A DNA stretch of 64,000 nucleotides from Planctomycetota bacterium (GCA_029260795.1 JAJDCO010000135.1:176147-240146), one strand, 5' to 3'. Shown: positions 53,360 through 63,235, numbered from the stretch's first letter. Made by a program: numbers and translations. Notes: generated from the sequence alone by a model not told the origin.

Positions 53360-55201
53360 TCAGATGGGCCAGACCAAGGGAATGGAGATCGAGGCCACGA
53401 TCCAGAACAGAATGGCGAGCGGCAACCCGACCTTGATGTAGTCGCTGAACTTGTAGCCACCCGGTCCATAGACGAAGGTGTTCGTCTGGTAGCCGATCGG
53501 AGTCGAGAACGAAGCCGAGGCTGCGAAAAGGACCGCCATGATGAACGGAATGGGACTCACCGGTCGACCGAGATCGGCTGAGACTCGCTCGGCGATCTCG
53601 AGAGCGACGGGCGTCATCAGAATGGCGGTGGCGTTGTTCGAGACCAGCTCGGTGAGGATCGCGGTCAGCAAGTAGAGCCCACTGATCAGCACGAACGGCG
53701 GAGCATCGACGGACTGGACGACACCCAAGAGCTGGTCCACGATGAGAGTGAGCGCCTGAGTCTCACTCATCGCCTTGCCGAGCGCCAACATCCCCGCGAT
53801 CAGGAAGAGCACCGTCCAGTCGATGGCCTCGTAGGCTTCCTTGAGTGTCACGCAACGCGTGATCACCATCGCGGTCGCACCCGCCAAGGCCACGACGACG
53901 ATCGGTGCCTCGAAGCTGAGTGCGCCGATGACGCCGAGCCCGACCAGAATCGCCCAGGGAGCCTTCTTCCGTCGCACCACGCGACGCGCCACGCCCTCGA
54001 CCAGGATGAAGGCTTCGGCCGCGCGCAAGTTCTCGATCGCTTCGGGGGTTCCCTGGACCAGGAGCGTATCGCCCATCCGCAGCGGTGCGTCGCCGATCTT
54101 CTCGCGGAGATGCGCCCCGCGGCGAAGGATCGCGAACACGACGACGCCGTAGCGTGCGCGAAACGAGATCTCGTTGATCGTCCGGCCCAGGAGTCGCGAG
54201 GTCGGCGTGAGGACGACCTCGGCCAGCGTCATCTCGACTCCGCGCACCTTCTCGCCGGGCCTCTCCTCCATCTCCTTTCGTCGCAGCTCGGGCAGGATCT
54301 CGACGCCATCCTGCTGATGGAGCTGGTAGATCGCGTTGACGTTGCCCGCGACGAGGAGCAGGTCCTTGGCGCGGAGCACCTCTTGTGGATTCGGGTACAG
54401 GATCGCGTCGCCGCGAATCAGCTGCAGGATCTTGAGGTCCGAGGACTCGCCCGACGTCAGCTCGGCGAGCTTCTTGCCGACCCAACGCGAGCGACCGAGG
54501 ATCTGCACCTCGGTCAGGTACTCCCGAAGACCCGCACCGCCTGCGATGCCCGAGACCGTGGCGCGATCGGGCAAGAGCCGGCGACCGACGACCACCAGGT
54601 ACACGACGCCGGTCGCGACGAGCAACAGGCCGACGGGGGCCATCTCGAAGAGGCCCAGCGGTTGCCCGCGAAGCTGTCGGAGCTGCTCGGAGATCAGCAG
54701 GTTGGTCGAGGTTCCGATCAAGGTGCAGGTGCCGCCGAAGATCGACGCATAGGACATCGGAATCAGAAACTTCGAGGCGGGCCTGCCGGCGCGATCGCAG
54801 ACGAGGATCACGATCGGCAACATCACGACCACGACCGGCGTGTTGTTGACGAAAGCCGAGAGTGGCATGACCACCGCCATGATGGCGAGCAGCAAGCTTG
54901 CCTCACCCCGAGCGGCGAATTTGGTCAACCGCAAGCCGACGAAGTTGATGGCACCGGTCTTGGAGAAGCCGGCACTGACGACGAACATCGCACCGACAGT
55001 CACCAGGGCCGGATTGCTGAGCCCGTCCAGGGCGTCGGCGGGAGCGAGGATGCCGCCCAGCATCAGCGCGACGATCATCAGGAGACCGACGAGGTCGAAG
55101 CTGAGGATCTCGAGTGCCATCAGGAGCACGGCACCGACGAGCAAGAACAGCACGAAGCCGACGTCGAACGTGCTCGCGGCGAAGGCGACGGGCAGCATCA
55201 C
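53360..55201 (-). CDS. SLC13-type permease with two RCK_C domains
   Basis: 613 residues. N-terminal membrane half with SAFVNNTPVVVVMLPIVILV and SIFGGTCTLIGTSTNLLISE; two TrkA-C/RCK_C domains at about 210-400 (DLKILQLIRGDAILYPNPQE; DAPLRMGDTLLVQGTPEAI); C-terminal membrane half with LTELVSNNATAILMTPVALE and FSTPIGYQTNTFVYGPGGYK. Family members are sodium-coupled carriers for sulfate or di-/tricarboxylates, so this is a likely anion importer. The start could equally be the second Met. Confidence 0.92.
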   Translation of the reverse strand: MMLPVAFAASTFDVGFVLFLLVGAVLLMALEILSFDLVGLLMIVALMLGGILAPADALDGLSNPALVTVGAMFVVSAGFSKTGAINFVGLRLTKFAARGEASLLLAIMAVVMPLSAFVNNTPVVVVMLPIVILVCDRAGRPASKFLIPMSYASIFGGTCTLIGTSTNLLISEQLRQLRGQPLGLFEMAPVGLLLVATGVVYLVVVGRRLLPDRATVSGIAGGAGLREYLTEVQILGRSRWVGKKLAELTSGESSDLKILQLIRGDAILYPNPQEVLRAKDLLLVAGNVNAIYQLHQQDGVEILPELRRKEMEERPGEKVRGVEMTLAEVVLTPTSRLLGRTINEISFRARYGVVVFAILRRGAHLREKIGDAPLRMGDTLLVQGTPEAIENLRAAEAFILVEGVARRVVRRKKAPWAILVGLGVIGALSFEAPIVVVALAGATAMVITRCVTLKEAYEAIDWTVLFLIAGMLALGKAMSETQALTLIVDQLLGVVQSVDAPPFVLISGLYLLTAILTELVSNNATAILMTPVALEIAERVSADLGRPVSPIPFIMAVLFAASASFSTPIGYQTNTFVYGPGGYKFSDYIKVGLPLAILFWIVASISIPLVWPI

Positions 55202-55422
55202 GAGAATCGGCTCCTAGCTTCGTCGGAGGACGAGCCGCTCGATCGCTGGGGACGTCACTCCGAGTGCGGCTCGGTTGATCGGTCGCCGAGCGTCAACCGG
55301 AAACGCCGACCGGCGGCGAACGCGGGTCGGACAATCGTCTACGGAGGAAGCACTTCTCGGAACCCGATCGGAATCCGTATATCCGAGCCTCTGGGCGCGC
55401 GACAAGGGAATTCCGAGGCCGC

Positions 55423-56379
55423 CTACTGCGAAGGCGGCGCGTCCCAGCTCAGACGATCGAGAAACCCGGGCGTCGGAGACGTCGACGGCGCGGCCAATGC
55501 CCGCCGAATCTCGGGCAATGCTGCCTCGGCGGCACGCTCGCCTTCGGCGATGAGCTCGGGCACACAAGAGAAGTCGAACCAGAAGATCTGCGAGACGTCT
55601 GGGTGGATCGAGTAGTCCGCCTCGGCCTGGTTGATCTCACTGATGTGCCGGGTGCCGATCTCCTCGGCACGGAAGATGATTTCGATGCCGGAGCTGAACT
55701 GATCCATCGGCTGCAGAGCCGGATTGAGGTTCACAGCCAGGATGAAGTCTCCACCCAGGCGACGGGCGACCTTGACCGGGACGCTGTTGATGATGCCGGC
55801 ATCGACCAGCAGCCGATCCTCACGCGGAACGGGATGGAAGTAGCCGGGTATCGAGGAGCTCGCGACCAGTGCCGAGTGAAGGTCACCGGTCTCGATGACG
55901 ACCTCTTCGCCGTGGATGAGGTCGAGCGCGGTGATGGCAAGGGGGACCTGAGCGTCCTCGATCATGGCATCGGGCACCAAGGCCGAGACGATGCGGTCGA
56001 GCAGGTCGTTGCGAAAGATCGCCTCACGCGTGAAGAGGTACTTGAGCGCCCAACGCTTCTTGAGCCCGAGGTAGATCTGCTCGAAGAACGACAGCTTGCG
56101 GCCGTTCTGCTGATGCAGCGAGCTCAGGCCGAGCTTCCGAAACTCGGGGCTGTCGAGATAGTCCAGGACGCGCTGGGTGATCTCGTTCGCGTCCGGCAGC
56201 ATGCTGTACATGGCCGCCGCGATCGAGCCGGCCGAAGTTCCCACCAACGAGTGGATCGGCAGCCCTTCGCGCTGAAAGACCTTGAGCACACCGAGGTGCG
56301 CCAAGCCGCGGGCTCCTCCTCCACCCAGAACGAGGCAGAGGCGACGCGGCGAATCGAAGCCGGCTGGTGATGACGTCAT
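55423..56379 (-). CDS. Patatin-like phospholipase
   Basis: 318 residues. Complete patatin active site: oxyanion GGGGARGLAHLGVL, nucleophile in GTSAGSIAAAMYS, and catalytic Asp in LLVDAGIINSVPV. Resembles RssA-type bacterial patatins, cytosolic acyl hydrolases. The ATG overlaps the ligase stop by 4 bases, making it the third gene of an HTH-ligase-patatin operon; the 221-bp gap to the SLC13 gene holds nothing recognised. Confidence 0.9.
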   Translation of the reverse strand: MTSSPAGFDSPRRLCLVLGGGGARGLAHLGVLKVFQREGLPIHSLVGTSAGSIAAAMYSMLPDANEITQRVLDYLDSPEFRKLGLSSLHQQNGRKLSFFEQIYLGLKKRWALKYLFTREAIFRNDLLDRIVSALVPDAMIEDAQVPLAITALDLIHGEEVVIETGDLHSALVASSSIPGYFHPVPREDRLLVDAGIINSVPVKVARRLGGDFILAVNLNPALQPMDQFSSGIEIIFRAEEIGTRHISEINQAEADYSIHPDVSQIFWFDFSCVPELIAEGERAAEAALPEIRRALAAPSTSPTPGFLDRLSWDAPPSQ

Positions 56380-57884
56380 GGAGTCTGATTCTGGAGCTTG
56401 GGTCGCCGGTCGATGATGCGCTCTTCCTTGAGCTTGGTCTCCATCCCCATGCGCTCGAGGATCTCGTTGAGCGGTAGGAACTCGATCCGATTGAAGCGAA
56501 GCTCGTGCTTCATCATCATCTCGCGTTCGATCTGCTCACGCACTTGATCCTCATCGGCGGTCGCCGTGAGAGAGAGAGCGAGCTCGAGAAGGTCGGTCTC
56601 GAAGGGATCCTCGTCCTTCTTTCGGATCACGATCTGCCACTCCTCGATCGCTCGGTAGCTCCCGAGCATCGTGGAGAGATCGTGCAGATTGACGAGGGTG
56701 CCCTTCACTTTCGAAGTGGCCAGAGTCTTGATGTTCGAACGTCGTTGAATGTCGGTCCCGATTCGAGGCATCGTCCGACCACAGCCCGGACAAGGCTCGT
56801 GAACGAGCCCTCCCTGGACGACGTCGCCGGTCCGATACCGGATCAGAACGCTTCCCCGACCTTCCAAGGCCGTGTACACGAGCTCGCCCGTCTCCCCATC
56901 CGGAAGTGGCTCACCCGTTTCGGGATTCACGATCTCGACCAGACCCACATCGGGATAGAGGTGGAAGCCGGTCGAATCGTCGCTCGGACATTCGGTCCAG
57001 CAGCAGCGTGCTTCGGTGAAACCGAGCACACTCACGACCCGGGGGCTCTGCGCTCCCATCGCCGTCAGGAGCTCGATCAGCCGGCTCTTGAGAGCCGGAC
57101 TCACCATCTCACCCCCCAAGGCGACTAGCCGCACGAACGAGAGGTCCATGCCGGCTCGCCGAGCCTTGCGCAGCAAGTGATAGCAGTAGCCGGGAATGCC
57201 CATGATCACCGTCGGTCGGATTCTCGCAAAGGCGTTCAGGATGCCATCCGAGCCGAGGATCTTGCCGCCCCCGGTATTCAGGATGAGCAGGCCTTTCGCC
57301 AACCCCGAGAACACGACCTGCCAAAAGGCGAGGTGCGGAGCATACGGGAATAGGCTGACGCCGCGGTCTCGAGTCGGGTCGACCTCGAGAACATCCATCA
57401 TCCGAGAGCCGGACTCTTCCAGCACGGCGATGTCGTAGAGCGTCAACGCGAAAGGGACGGGTACCGAGCTTCGGCCCGTCGTGAAGATGAGCGAGGTCGG
57501 TCGATATTCTCGACCGGCAAGCTCACGTGCAGCGGCTTTTCCATGACGCAAAGCATGCCAGCCCAATCGCATCTTCTGCGACCAGCTCGCATGCTTCTCG
57601 AACGACTCCGGCGTCGGCTGCAGGATGATGTCTCGGTATCGAGACGGATCCTCCGGCGTCGGCAGAAAGTCGCTCTTCTCCGTCAAGGGGATTCGCCTGA
57701 GATCTTCGGGAGTCCGGAGGATCGCGGGATCGAGTCGTTCTTGCTCGAAGAGATCACGATACCGCGGGCTGAAAGGCAGAACCTGTTCCCGAAGGAATCG
57801 CCGCAGCTTGGTCATCTGCAGTCGTCGGATTTCGGGAAGGGACAGTCTGTCCCAGCGGCTCGAGAGCCCGCGGACTCGTCTCAT
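56376..57884 (-). CDS. PaaK/CapK-like adenylate-forming enzyme
   Basis: 502 residues. Resembles phenylacetate-CoA ligase-type enzymes: SLIFTTGRSSVPVPFALT in the place of the Ser/Thr/Gly-rich AMP loop, VIMGIPGYCYHLLRKAR, SVLGFTEARCCW, the adenylation motif VLIRYRTGDVV, a CxxC pair (CPGCGRTMPRIGTD), and a C-terminal domain with KVKGTLVNL. It should activate a carboxylic acid with ATP; phenylacetate genes are absent, so the substrate may instead be a fatty or aryl acid. The AMP loop is atypical. 4-base overlaps join it to the HTH gene upstream and patatin gene downstream. Confidence 0.8.
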   Translation of the reverse strand: MRRVRGLSSRWDRLSLPEIRRLQMTKLRRFLREQVLPFSPRYRDLFEQERLDPAILRTPEDLRRIPLTEKSDFLPTPEDPSRYRDIILQPTPESFEKHASWSQKMRLGWHALRHGKAAARELAGREYRPTSLIFTTGRSSVPVPFALTLYDIAVLEESGSRMMDVLEVDPTRDRGVSLFPYAPHLAFWQVVFSGLAKGLLILNTGGGKILGSDGILNAFARIRPTVIMGIPGYCYHLLRKARRAGMDLSFVRLVALGGEMVSPALKSRLIELLTAMGAQSPRVVSVLGFTEARCCWTECPSDDSTGFHLYPDVGLVEIVNPETGEPLPDGETGELVYTALEGRGSVLIRYRTGDVVQGGLVHEPCPGCGRTMPRIGTDIQRRSNIKTLATSKVKGTLVNLHDLSTMLGSYRAIEEWQIVIRKKDEDPFETDLLELALSLTATADEDQVREQIEREMMMKHELRFNRIEFLPLNEILERMGMETKLKEERIIDRRPKLQNQTP

Positions 57885-58087
57885 GAGAAGAATTTATCGT
57901 CGACCGGGATGTCGTGATCCTTCATGAACTGCAGAAGATTTTCGACGGGAATCCGGCGATCTTTCGACCCGGGCAACTTGTAACCCTTGAGCTTCCCGGA
58001 ATCAAACCACTTGATCACCGTCTGGGGGCTCACGCTGCAAATGTCAGCAACCTGACCAGTCGTGAACGCCTTCTTCTTGCTAGCCAT
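57881..58087 (-). CDS. Small MerR/excisionase-like helix-turn-helix protein
   Basis: 68 residues from ATG 58087; the in-frame sequence upstream (to 58312) lacks conserved content. Nearly the whole protein is one winged HTH: FTTGQVADICSVSPQTVIKW is the helix-turn-helix and LKGYKLPGSKDRRIPVENLL the wing, as in BldC/excisionase-type domains. Likely the autoregulator of the ligase-patatin operon it heads (4-base overlap). Confidence 0.88.
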   Translation of the reverse strand: MASKKKAFTTGQVADICSVSPQTVIKWFDSGKLKGYKLPGSKDRRIPVENLLQFMKDHDIPVDDKFFS

Positions 58088-58641
58088 GCCTGAGTCCTCT
58101 TCCCTTGAGGGCACCTTCAGCACTCGACAGGATGCCGCCCGGGCTTCCATGCCGGCCTCGGGTCGTTCCATTCGTTCCCACGACACGAGTCCACTCGTTT
58201 TAGCTTCCACACCGGAGGCTTCTGCCTCGTCTCTATCGGCCAGAGACACCCCGGCGCCAAAGCTCTCGAACCGTTCGCTCGGATCCGAGTGGATCCTTGC
58301 ATTGCGGCTCAAGGTCCTTTTCGAGCAAATGGAACCTCAAACTTAACGAATTGATCCCTACGGCCTGCAGGCCATCCAACGACAATCATCTTCTCGACTT
58401 AGGAGAGCTTTCTGACAGGAGAACTCTCGCGTAACCGCCTCCTCCGCGTGGTTCCTGTCACCCCACCCACCTTCGCGAACCGGATCTTCGGCCCGATTCG
58501 GCTCTCAGATTCCTTCTCGTTTTCGCTGTCCCATCACCTCTTGGGGCGCACCCTGAGGCTTGGCACCTTCTCCCGCCCTCGCACACCGTTGCCTCCCGGG
58601 AAAGCCCCTGATATCATTCCGCCCACCATCCCTTCATCCCC
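58088..58641. other. Divergent intergenic region with 12-bp palindrome
   Basis: 554 bp between the HTH operon (minus) and the TMTC-like gene (plus). Contains the palindrome GGCCTGCAGGCC at 58362-58373, about 275 bp before the HTH start, a possible operator. Apart from the promoter at 58589-58617, no gene or RNA was recognised. Confidence 0.45.
58589..58617 (+). promoter_or_regulatory. Candidate promoter of the glycosyltransferase operon
   Basis: TTGCCT (58589-58594), 17-bp spacer, TATCAT (58612-58617). It predicts a start site about 18 bases before the GTG at 58642, giving a very short leader with no visible ribosome site. Confidence 0.5.
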
Positions 58642-60864
58642 GTGTTCGAGGTCCCCATCGATACCCCGCCGACCTTGCGAGTCCAATGCGCCCTCCTCGT
58701 CGGCGTTGCCGTCCTCGCCGCCTCGTTCGCCCTGCCGTCCCTCTCCTCGGGCTTCGTCTTCGACGACGATTTCATCATCTACCAGGACGACCCCGGTCGC
58801 CCGCTCAACCACCTCGTCTCCGAGGGGCGATACGGCGAGATCTTGACGGTCAGCTATTGGTACCCGCGCGATGCCGGCCTCTACCGCCCACTCTCGATCC
58901 TGAGCTTCGCGATCCAGTATCAGGCCTCAGCCCCGGCCGTGCCCTTGCCCGAGGCGTCCGCTCGCATCTTGGGGGTACCGGCCGAAGACCTTCCGGCCAT
59001 CACTTTGGGCACTCCCGATCCGCGCCCCTTTCACTGGGCCAACCTCCTGATCCACGCGGTGACCAGCGCCCTGGTCACCGCCTTGATTCTCCCGTTCGGC
59101 TGGCTGCCCGCGTTGATCGGCGGCGGGCTGTTTGCCGTGCATCCCGTGCACATCGAGACCATCAGCCTGGTCGTCGGCCGCTGCGACCTTCTGGCCACCG
59201 CTTTCGGCGCCCTCGCTCTCTGGATGCATCGACGAGCCGTAGTCGCCGGTCGGCCCCGCGCCTGGCATTGGGTCGGCATCGGGCTCGCCTTCTTTCTCGG
59301 CCTCGTCTCCAAGGAAGCGATCGCGCCGCTCCCCGCCCTCGCCTTCTCACTCGATTGGGCGCTGAGCGGGGCCGGTCCTTGGGTGACACTCAAGCGCCAG
59401 GCCCGGCTCTACGGGTTCGAGCTCGGGGTCCTGGTGGCCATTCTCCTCCTGCGAGGCTGGGTTCTCGGTGACTTCGTGCCCAGTGCCAACAACGTCCCCG
59501 TCATCGACAATCCTCTGGTCGAGGTCGATGCGCTGACGCGATTCGCGGGAGCTCTCAACGTCCTCGCGCTCGCCATGACCTCCCTCCTCTGGCCAGTCTC
59601 ACAGTCGATCGACTACTCCTTCGATGCCGTGCCGGGTGTGGCACAGGGGCTTTCGACCTCAGGCCTGCTTGCACTCACGGCCACACTCATCGCCCTGGCT
59701 CTCGCCTGGCGAGCTCGGCGTGAGCGACCTGGCCTCCTCGCCGGCCTGCTCTTCTTCGCACTCGCCTACCTGCCCGTCTCCCACCTTCTCTTCCCCACGG
59801 GAACGCTCTTCGGCGAACGGACCGTGTACCTGCCCTCGATCGGCATCTGCCTCTTCCTCGGTACCGCGGCGGATTGCGTGGCGCGAAGCGCCGCCGGGAG
59901 ATGGCTCGTCGGAATCGGCTTCGTGGCGGTGCTCGCCGGTTGCTTCGTCTTGGGAGGGTCGCGATATCCCGAGCTCCGCTCCGACATCACCGCCTGGCAA
60001 TCGAGCGTGGAGGCGCGGCCAGGCTCGGCGAAGGCCTGGTTCAATCACACCATCGGGGCGATGAAGGCCGACGATCTCGAGGAAGCGGACGTCCGAATCG
60101 AGCGGGCATTGAAGCAGGCCGCCGGCCGGTACCCACGCGCTTTCGACATCGCCGGTGATATCGCCCAACGCCAGGCCGCCGAAATCGACGCTCGCCGCGA
60201 CACCGTCGAGTCCCCCGAGCTGCGCGCCGAGCTCGACCGTCTCTTCCGAGCCGCGCTCGAGAAGGCCATCTCACGCTTCGACTCGATGATCGAGGCGGCC
60301 GAGTTCGCTCCCAAAGAGCAGAGAAAGTCATTCATCGAGGAGGCGACCGTCCGCAAGACTGAGCTTCTCGTCCTGTTGGATCGAATTCCGGCTGCGGCAC
60401 AGCTCCTCGATCAGGCCGTCGAGCGCTTCCCCGATTCGGTGCGGTTCGTAGTCGTGCGAGCCCGACTGGAGCTCGAGCGCCGCCATCCCGAGCGTGCGGC
60501 CAGGCTCTGCGCCGAAGCACTGCGGCGACTGGAGAAGAGCCCGCCCGACAGGACCTCCGGCAGGGCGATCGCCACCCTGTCGTACTTGCTCGCCGACGCG
60601 GCCTCTCGTCTCGACGACGGTGACTCGGCACGAGTTTACTCGCTCCAAGCCGTACGCCGGGCGATTCTCGAGCGTGATGTGAGCTTAGCCACGACCTGGG
60701 CCGAGCAGCTCGATCCCTCCGTGCCCGAGGCCCAGGCCGTGGCGGCGATCGCCTTCAGCCTGGCCGGAAAGCCCGAAGCGGCGCGCGAGTCGGCTCGACG
60801 AGCCCGAGCGCTGGATCCCGACGATCCCCGGTTCCGTGCGCTGTCCAATGAGCTGAGCCGGTGA
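58642..60864 (+). CDS. TMTC-like membrane glycosyltransferase with TPR tail
   Basis: 740 residues from a GTG start without a ribosome site. About nine membrane segments to residue 440. Features shared with TMTC/DUF1736 GT-C proteins: acidic loop SSGFVFDDDFIIYQDDP, YRPLSILSFAIQYQ, FHWANLLIHAVTSALV, LFAVHPVHIETISLVVGRCD, GLVSKEAIAPLPALAF and FPTGTLFGERTVYLPS. Residues about 455-740 are TPR-like helices (AKAWFNHTIGAMKADDLEEA). Eukaryotic TMTCs transfer mannose from a lipid donor to protein Ser/Thr, so a lipid-linked-sugar transferase role is likely. GTG of the next gene overlaps its stop by 4 bases. Confidence 0.82.
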   Translation: MFEVPIDTPPTLRVQCALLVGVAVLAASFALPSLSSGFVFDDDFIIYQDDPGRPLNHLVSEGRYGEILTVSYWYPRDAGLYRPLSILSFAIQYQASAPAVPLPEASARILGVPAEDLPAITLGTPDPRPFHWANLLIHAVTSALVTALILPFGWLPALIGGGLFAVHPVHIETISLVVGRCDLLATAFGALALWMHRRAVVAGRPRAWHWVGIGLAFFLGLVSKEAIAPLPALAFSLDWALSGAGPWVTLKRQARLYGFELGVLVAILLLRGWVLGDFVPSANNVPVIDNPLVEVDALTRFAGALNVLALAMTSLLWPVSQSIDYSFDAVPGVAQGLSTSGLLALTATLIALALAWRARRERPGLLAGLLFFALAYLPVSHLLFPTGTLFGERTVYLPSIGICLFLGTAADCVARSAAGRWLVGIGFVAVLAGCFVLGGSRYPELRSDITAWQSSVEARPGSAKAWFNHTIGAMKADDLEEADVRIERALKQAAGRYPRAFDIAGDIAQRQAAEIDARRDTVESPELRAELDRLFRAALEKAISRFDSMIEAAEFAPKEQRKSFIEEATVRKTELLVLLDRIPAAAQLLDQAVERFPDSVRFVVVRARLELERRHPERAARLCAEALRRLEKSPPDRTSGRAIATLSYLLADAASRLDDGDSARVYSLQAVRRAILERDVSLATTWAEQLDPSVPEAQAVAAIAFSLAGKPEAARESARRARALDPDDPRFRALSNELSR

Positions 60865-63083
60865 CCGCGAACTCGGAAGAGTCTCGTGGCATCGCGGGCA
60901 CATCACGTCTCGCCCTTCTCATCGGCTCAGCCTTGGCCTTCGCCGTCCGGATGATCCCGTGGCGGCTGACGGACACTCCCAATGGACCCATGCTCCCGGA
61001 CGGCGATGCCTACTATCACCTGCGTCGAGTCCTGGACGGCATCCGCCACTTCCCGCACATCCTCGACTTCGACCGTTACATGAACTTTCCGGTCGGCGCT
61101 CCCCCCATCTGGCCTCCGATGCTGGACCGAGCCGTCGCAGCGCTGGCGCTGGTCACAGGCGGATCCGGAGACGATGCGGCGGCGACCCGACTGGCCTGCC
61201 TCGTTCCGCCCGTGCTCGGTGCACTCGCGGTGCTCCCGACTGCTTGGGTGGCAGCTCGGCTCGCCGGACCGGCTGCCGCTTGGATCACGGCGCTCGGCGT
61301 TGCGCTCCTCCCGGCACACGTCGCCTACTCTCGCTTCGGGTTTCTCGACCACCACGTCGCCTACAGCCTCGTGGGGATGAGCCTCTTGGCCCTGCTCGCG
61401 AGCTCAGGCCGGAACGAACTTTCCTCACGCCGATGGTGGCCTTGCGTCGGGGTGGGCGCGTTGCTGGGTCTGGGTGTCGCCTGCTGGCCGGGAGCCATCC
61501 TGTTTGCACCCCTGTTGGTCTTGGGTGCCATGACGAGCTGGCTTCCGGGCTCGCGGGACGGTGGAGACGGAGTTCGCCCCGTAGGCGAAACAGCGGTGAG
61601 CTTCGTGATCGCGGCCGTCGTGATGTGGCCCGACGCGGCGACCTCTCATTGGAGTCGACGGGGAGAGTGGACGATCACGACGCTGTCCCATTTGCAGCCC
61701 GTTCTCCTGTGCGGAGGCGCCGCTCTGCTGGGACTGCTCGGGATGTTGAGGTCGATGGCCCACCGTCGACAATGGAGGCCTTGGCGATCGATGGTGTCGA
61801 TCAGCGCCATCCTGCTCTCCTTGGCGGCGGCCGCCTTCGCCACGCCTTCGATTCGTGCGGCCTGGGAAGCCGCTCGCCGCTGGCTCACCAAAGACGAGGA
61901 CTTCCAATCAAGAGTCCTGGAGTCCTTGCCCCTCGTGCTCGATCATCGCGGCGCCTGGACCTTGGAGTTCGTCGGGGCGTTCTTGGGCTCTTGGTTCTGG
62001 CTGGCGCCCCTGGCGTGGATCGCGCTCACCCTGCGGGCTTGGCACGGCACGCGCATGGACCGAACGCTCTGGATCTGGTTCACGGCGCTCTCGATCCTCC
62101 TCGTCCTGCAGCGGCGATTCGGCGACTTGGCCGGGCCGCTGCTCGTGCTGGGAGGAGCGGTCGCCGTCTCGGACATGGTCCTCGCCTTCGGCGACCGACT
62201 CCGCGCCTCGATTCGTGTGCGAGCCGGCATCCTCGTGCTCTTCGCCACGGCGCTTCTCCTGCCCGGCAGCCTCCAGACGCTCCGGAGTCTCCGCAGCTCG
62301 GACGACCCGACCGCCCAAGGGCAGGTGTTCGCCGAAAGGCGGGAGCTCCTCTCGTTGATGCGGGCGCTCAGGGAGCGGAGCCCCGAGACGAGCGGCTTCC
62401 ACGACTCGACGCAGCAACCCGAATACGGTGTGCTCGGCCCCTGGGACGTCGGTCACATCATTACGGCGGTAGGGAGACGCCCCGTCGTCTCGAACAACTT
62501 TGGTGACGACATCGGCCAGGAGAGCTTCCACGACACGATCGAGTTCTTCAGGACCGAGGATCCAGCGGTCGCGCTCGAGATCGCGACTCGGCGCGAGGTC
62601 CGCTACGTCGTCAGCTCGCTCTTCTACGTACGCGCTCTGACCGAGGACAAGCGGCGGCGGTTTCAGTTCCGGCTTCACTACGCCGATGGGCGAGAGCCGA
62701 AGGGGCCGTTCTTCACCGATTGGCGACTCCTCGCCGAGACGCGCTTTCCGGAAAAAGAGCCGGCAGCCGCCTTCAAGCTCTGGGAACGCGTCCCCGCAGC
62801 TCGACTTCGGGGTCGGACATTCCCTGACCAACCGGTCGTGGCGCAGGCACGGATCCGCACCAACCTCGGAAGGACGTTTCCGTTCGCGACGACGACGGTC
62901 AGCGACGGCGCCGGCGCCTACGAGCTTCGCATGCCCTACTGCAACGAGGCAGGTACTTGGGAAACGGGAGCCGTCGGAGCCATCCAGGTGCGCGCCCCTC
63001 GTCTCGGCCTGATGACCGACCTGGACGTGACGGAGTCGGAGGTGCTCGCAGGAAGCGTGCTCGAGGTCCCGGAGCTCGAGTAG
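60861..63083 (+). CDS. STT3/AglB-like oligosaccharyltransferase
   Basis: 740 residues, about eleven membrane segments then a soluble C-terminal domain. OST-type motifs: MLPDGDAYYHLRRVLDGIRH (first acidic loop), YSRFGFLDHHVAYSLVG (second acidic DxH motif) and the C-terminal LGPWDVGHIITAVGRRPVVS, followed by NNFGDDIG, corresponding to the WWDxG acceptor-binding block and the NNF segment of STT3/AglB/PglB. The first Trp of WWD is Pro, so acceptor recognition may differ. OST enzymes transfer lipid-linked oligosaccharide to protein Asn at the outer face of the membrane. Coupled to the TMTC-like gene. Confidence 0.82.
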   Translation: MTANSEESRGIAGTSRLALLIGSALAFAVRMIPWRLTDTPNGPMLPDGDAYYHLRRVLDGIRHFPHILDFDRYMNFPVGAPPIWPPMLDRAVAALALVTGGSGDDAAATRLACLVPPVLGALAVLPTAWVAARLAGPAAAWITALGVALLPAHVAYSRFGFLDHHVAYSLVGMSLLALLASSGRNELSSRRWWPCVGVGALLGLGVACWPGAILFAPLLVLGAMTSWLPGSRDGGDGVRPVGETAVSFVIAAVVMWPDAATSHWSRRGEWTITTLSHLQPVLLCGGAALLGLLGMLRSMAHRRQWRPWRSMVSISAILLSLAAAAFATPSIRAAWEAARRWLTKDEDFQSRVLESLPLVLDHRGAWTLEFVGAFLGSWFWLAPLAWIALTLRAWHGTRMDRTLWIWFTALSILLVLQRRFGDLAGPLLVLGGAVAVSDMVLAFGDRLRASIRVRAGILVLFATALLLPGSLQTLRSLRSSDDPTAQGQVFAERRELLSLMRALRERSPETSGFHDSTQQPEYGVLGPWDVGHIITAVGRRPVVSNNFGDDIGQESFHDTIEFFRTEDPAVALEIATRREVRYVVSSLFYVRALTEDKRRRFQFRLHYADGREPKGPFFTDWRLLAETRFPEKEPAAAFKLWERVPAARLRGRTFPDQPVVAQARIRTNLGRTFPFATTTVSDGAGAYELRMPYCNEAGTWETGAVGAIQVRAPRLGLMTDLDVTESEVLAGSVLEVPELE

Positions 63084-63235
63084 GCGCGCCTCGACGAGCG
63101 GCGAGCTCGCCTCCGTGGGTCCGGCCGTCCGAGATTGATGTTGGTTGTTCGTCGCGCGATGTTGAATGGTGGCAACCGGGCTCGACGACCCAACCGCCGG
63201 ATCGGAGGCGATCGCCGGCAGTTCTTGTGGCCAGG

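Noticed and set aside
55202..55422. Possible gene between the SLC13 and patatin genes
   Set aside because: Short open frames on both strands lack ribosome sites and family features.
58088..58312. 75-residue upstream extension of the small HTH protein
   Set aside because: No conservation-like features, and ATG 58087 begins exactly at the HTH family start.
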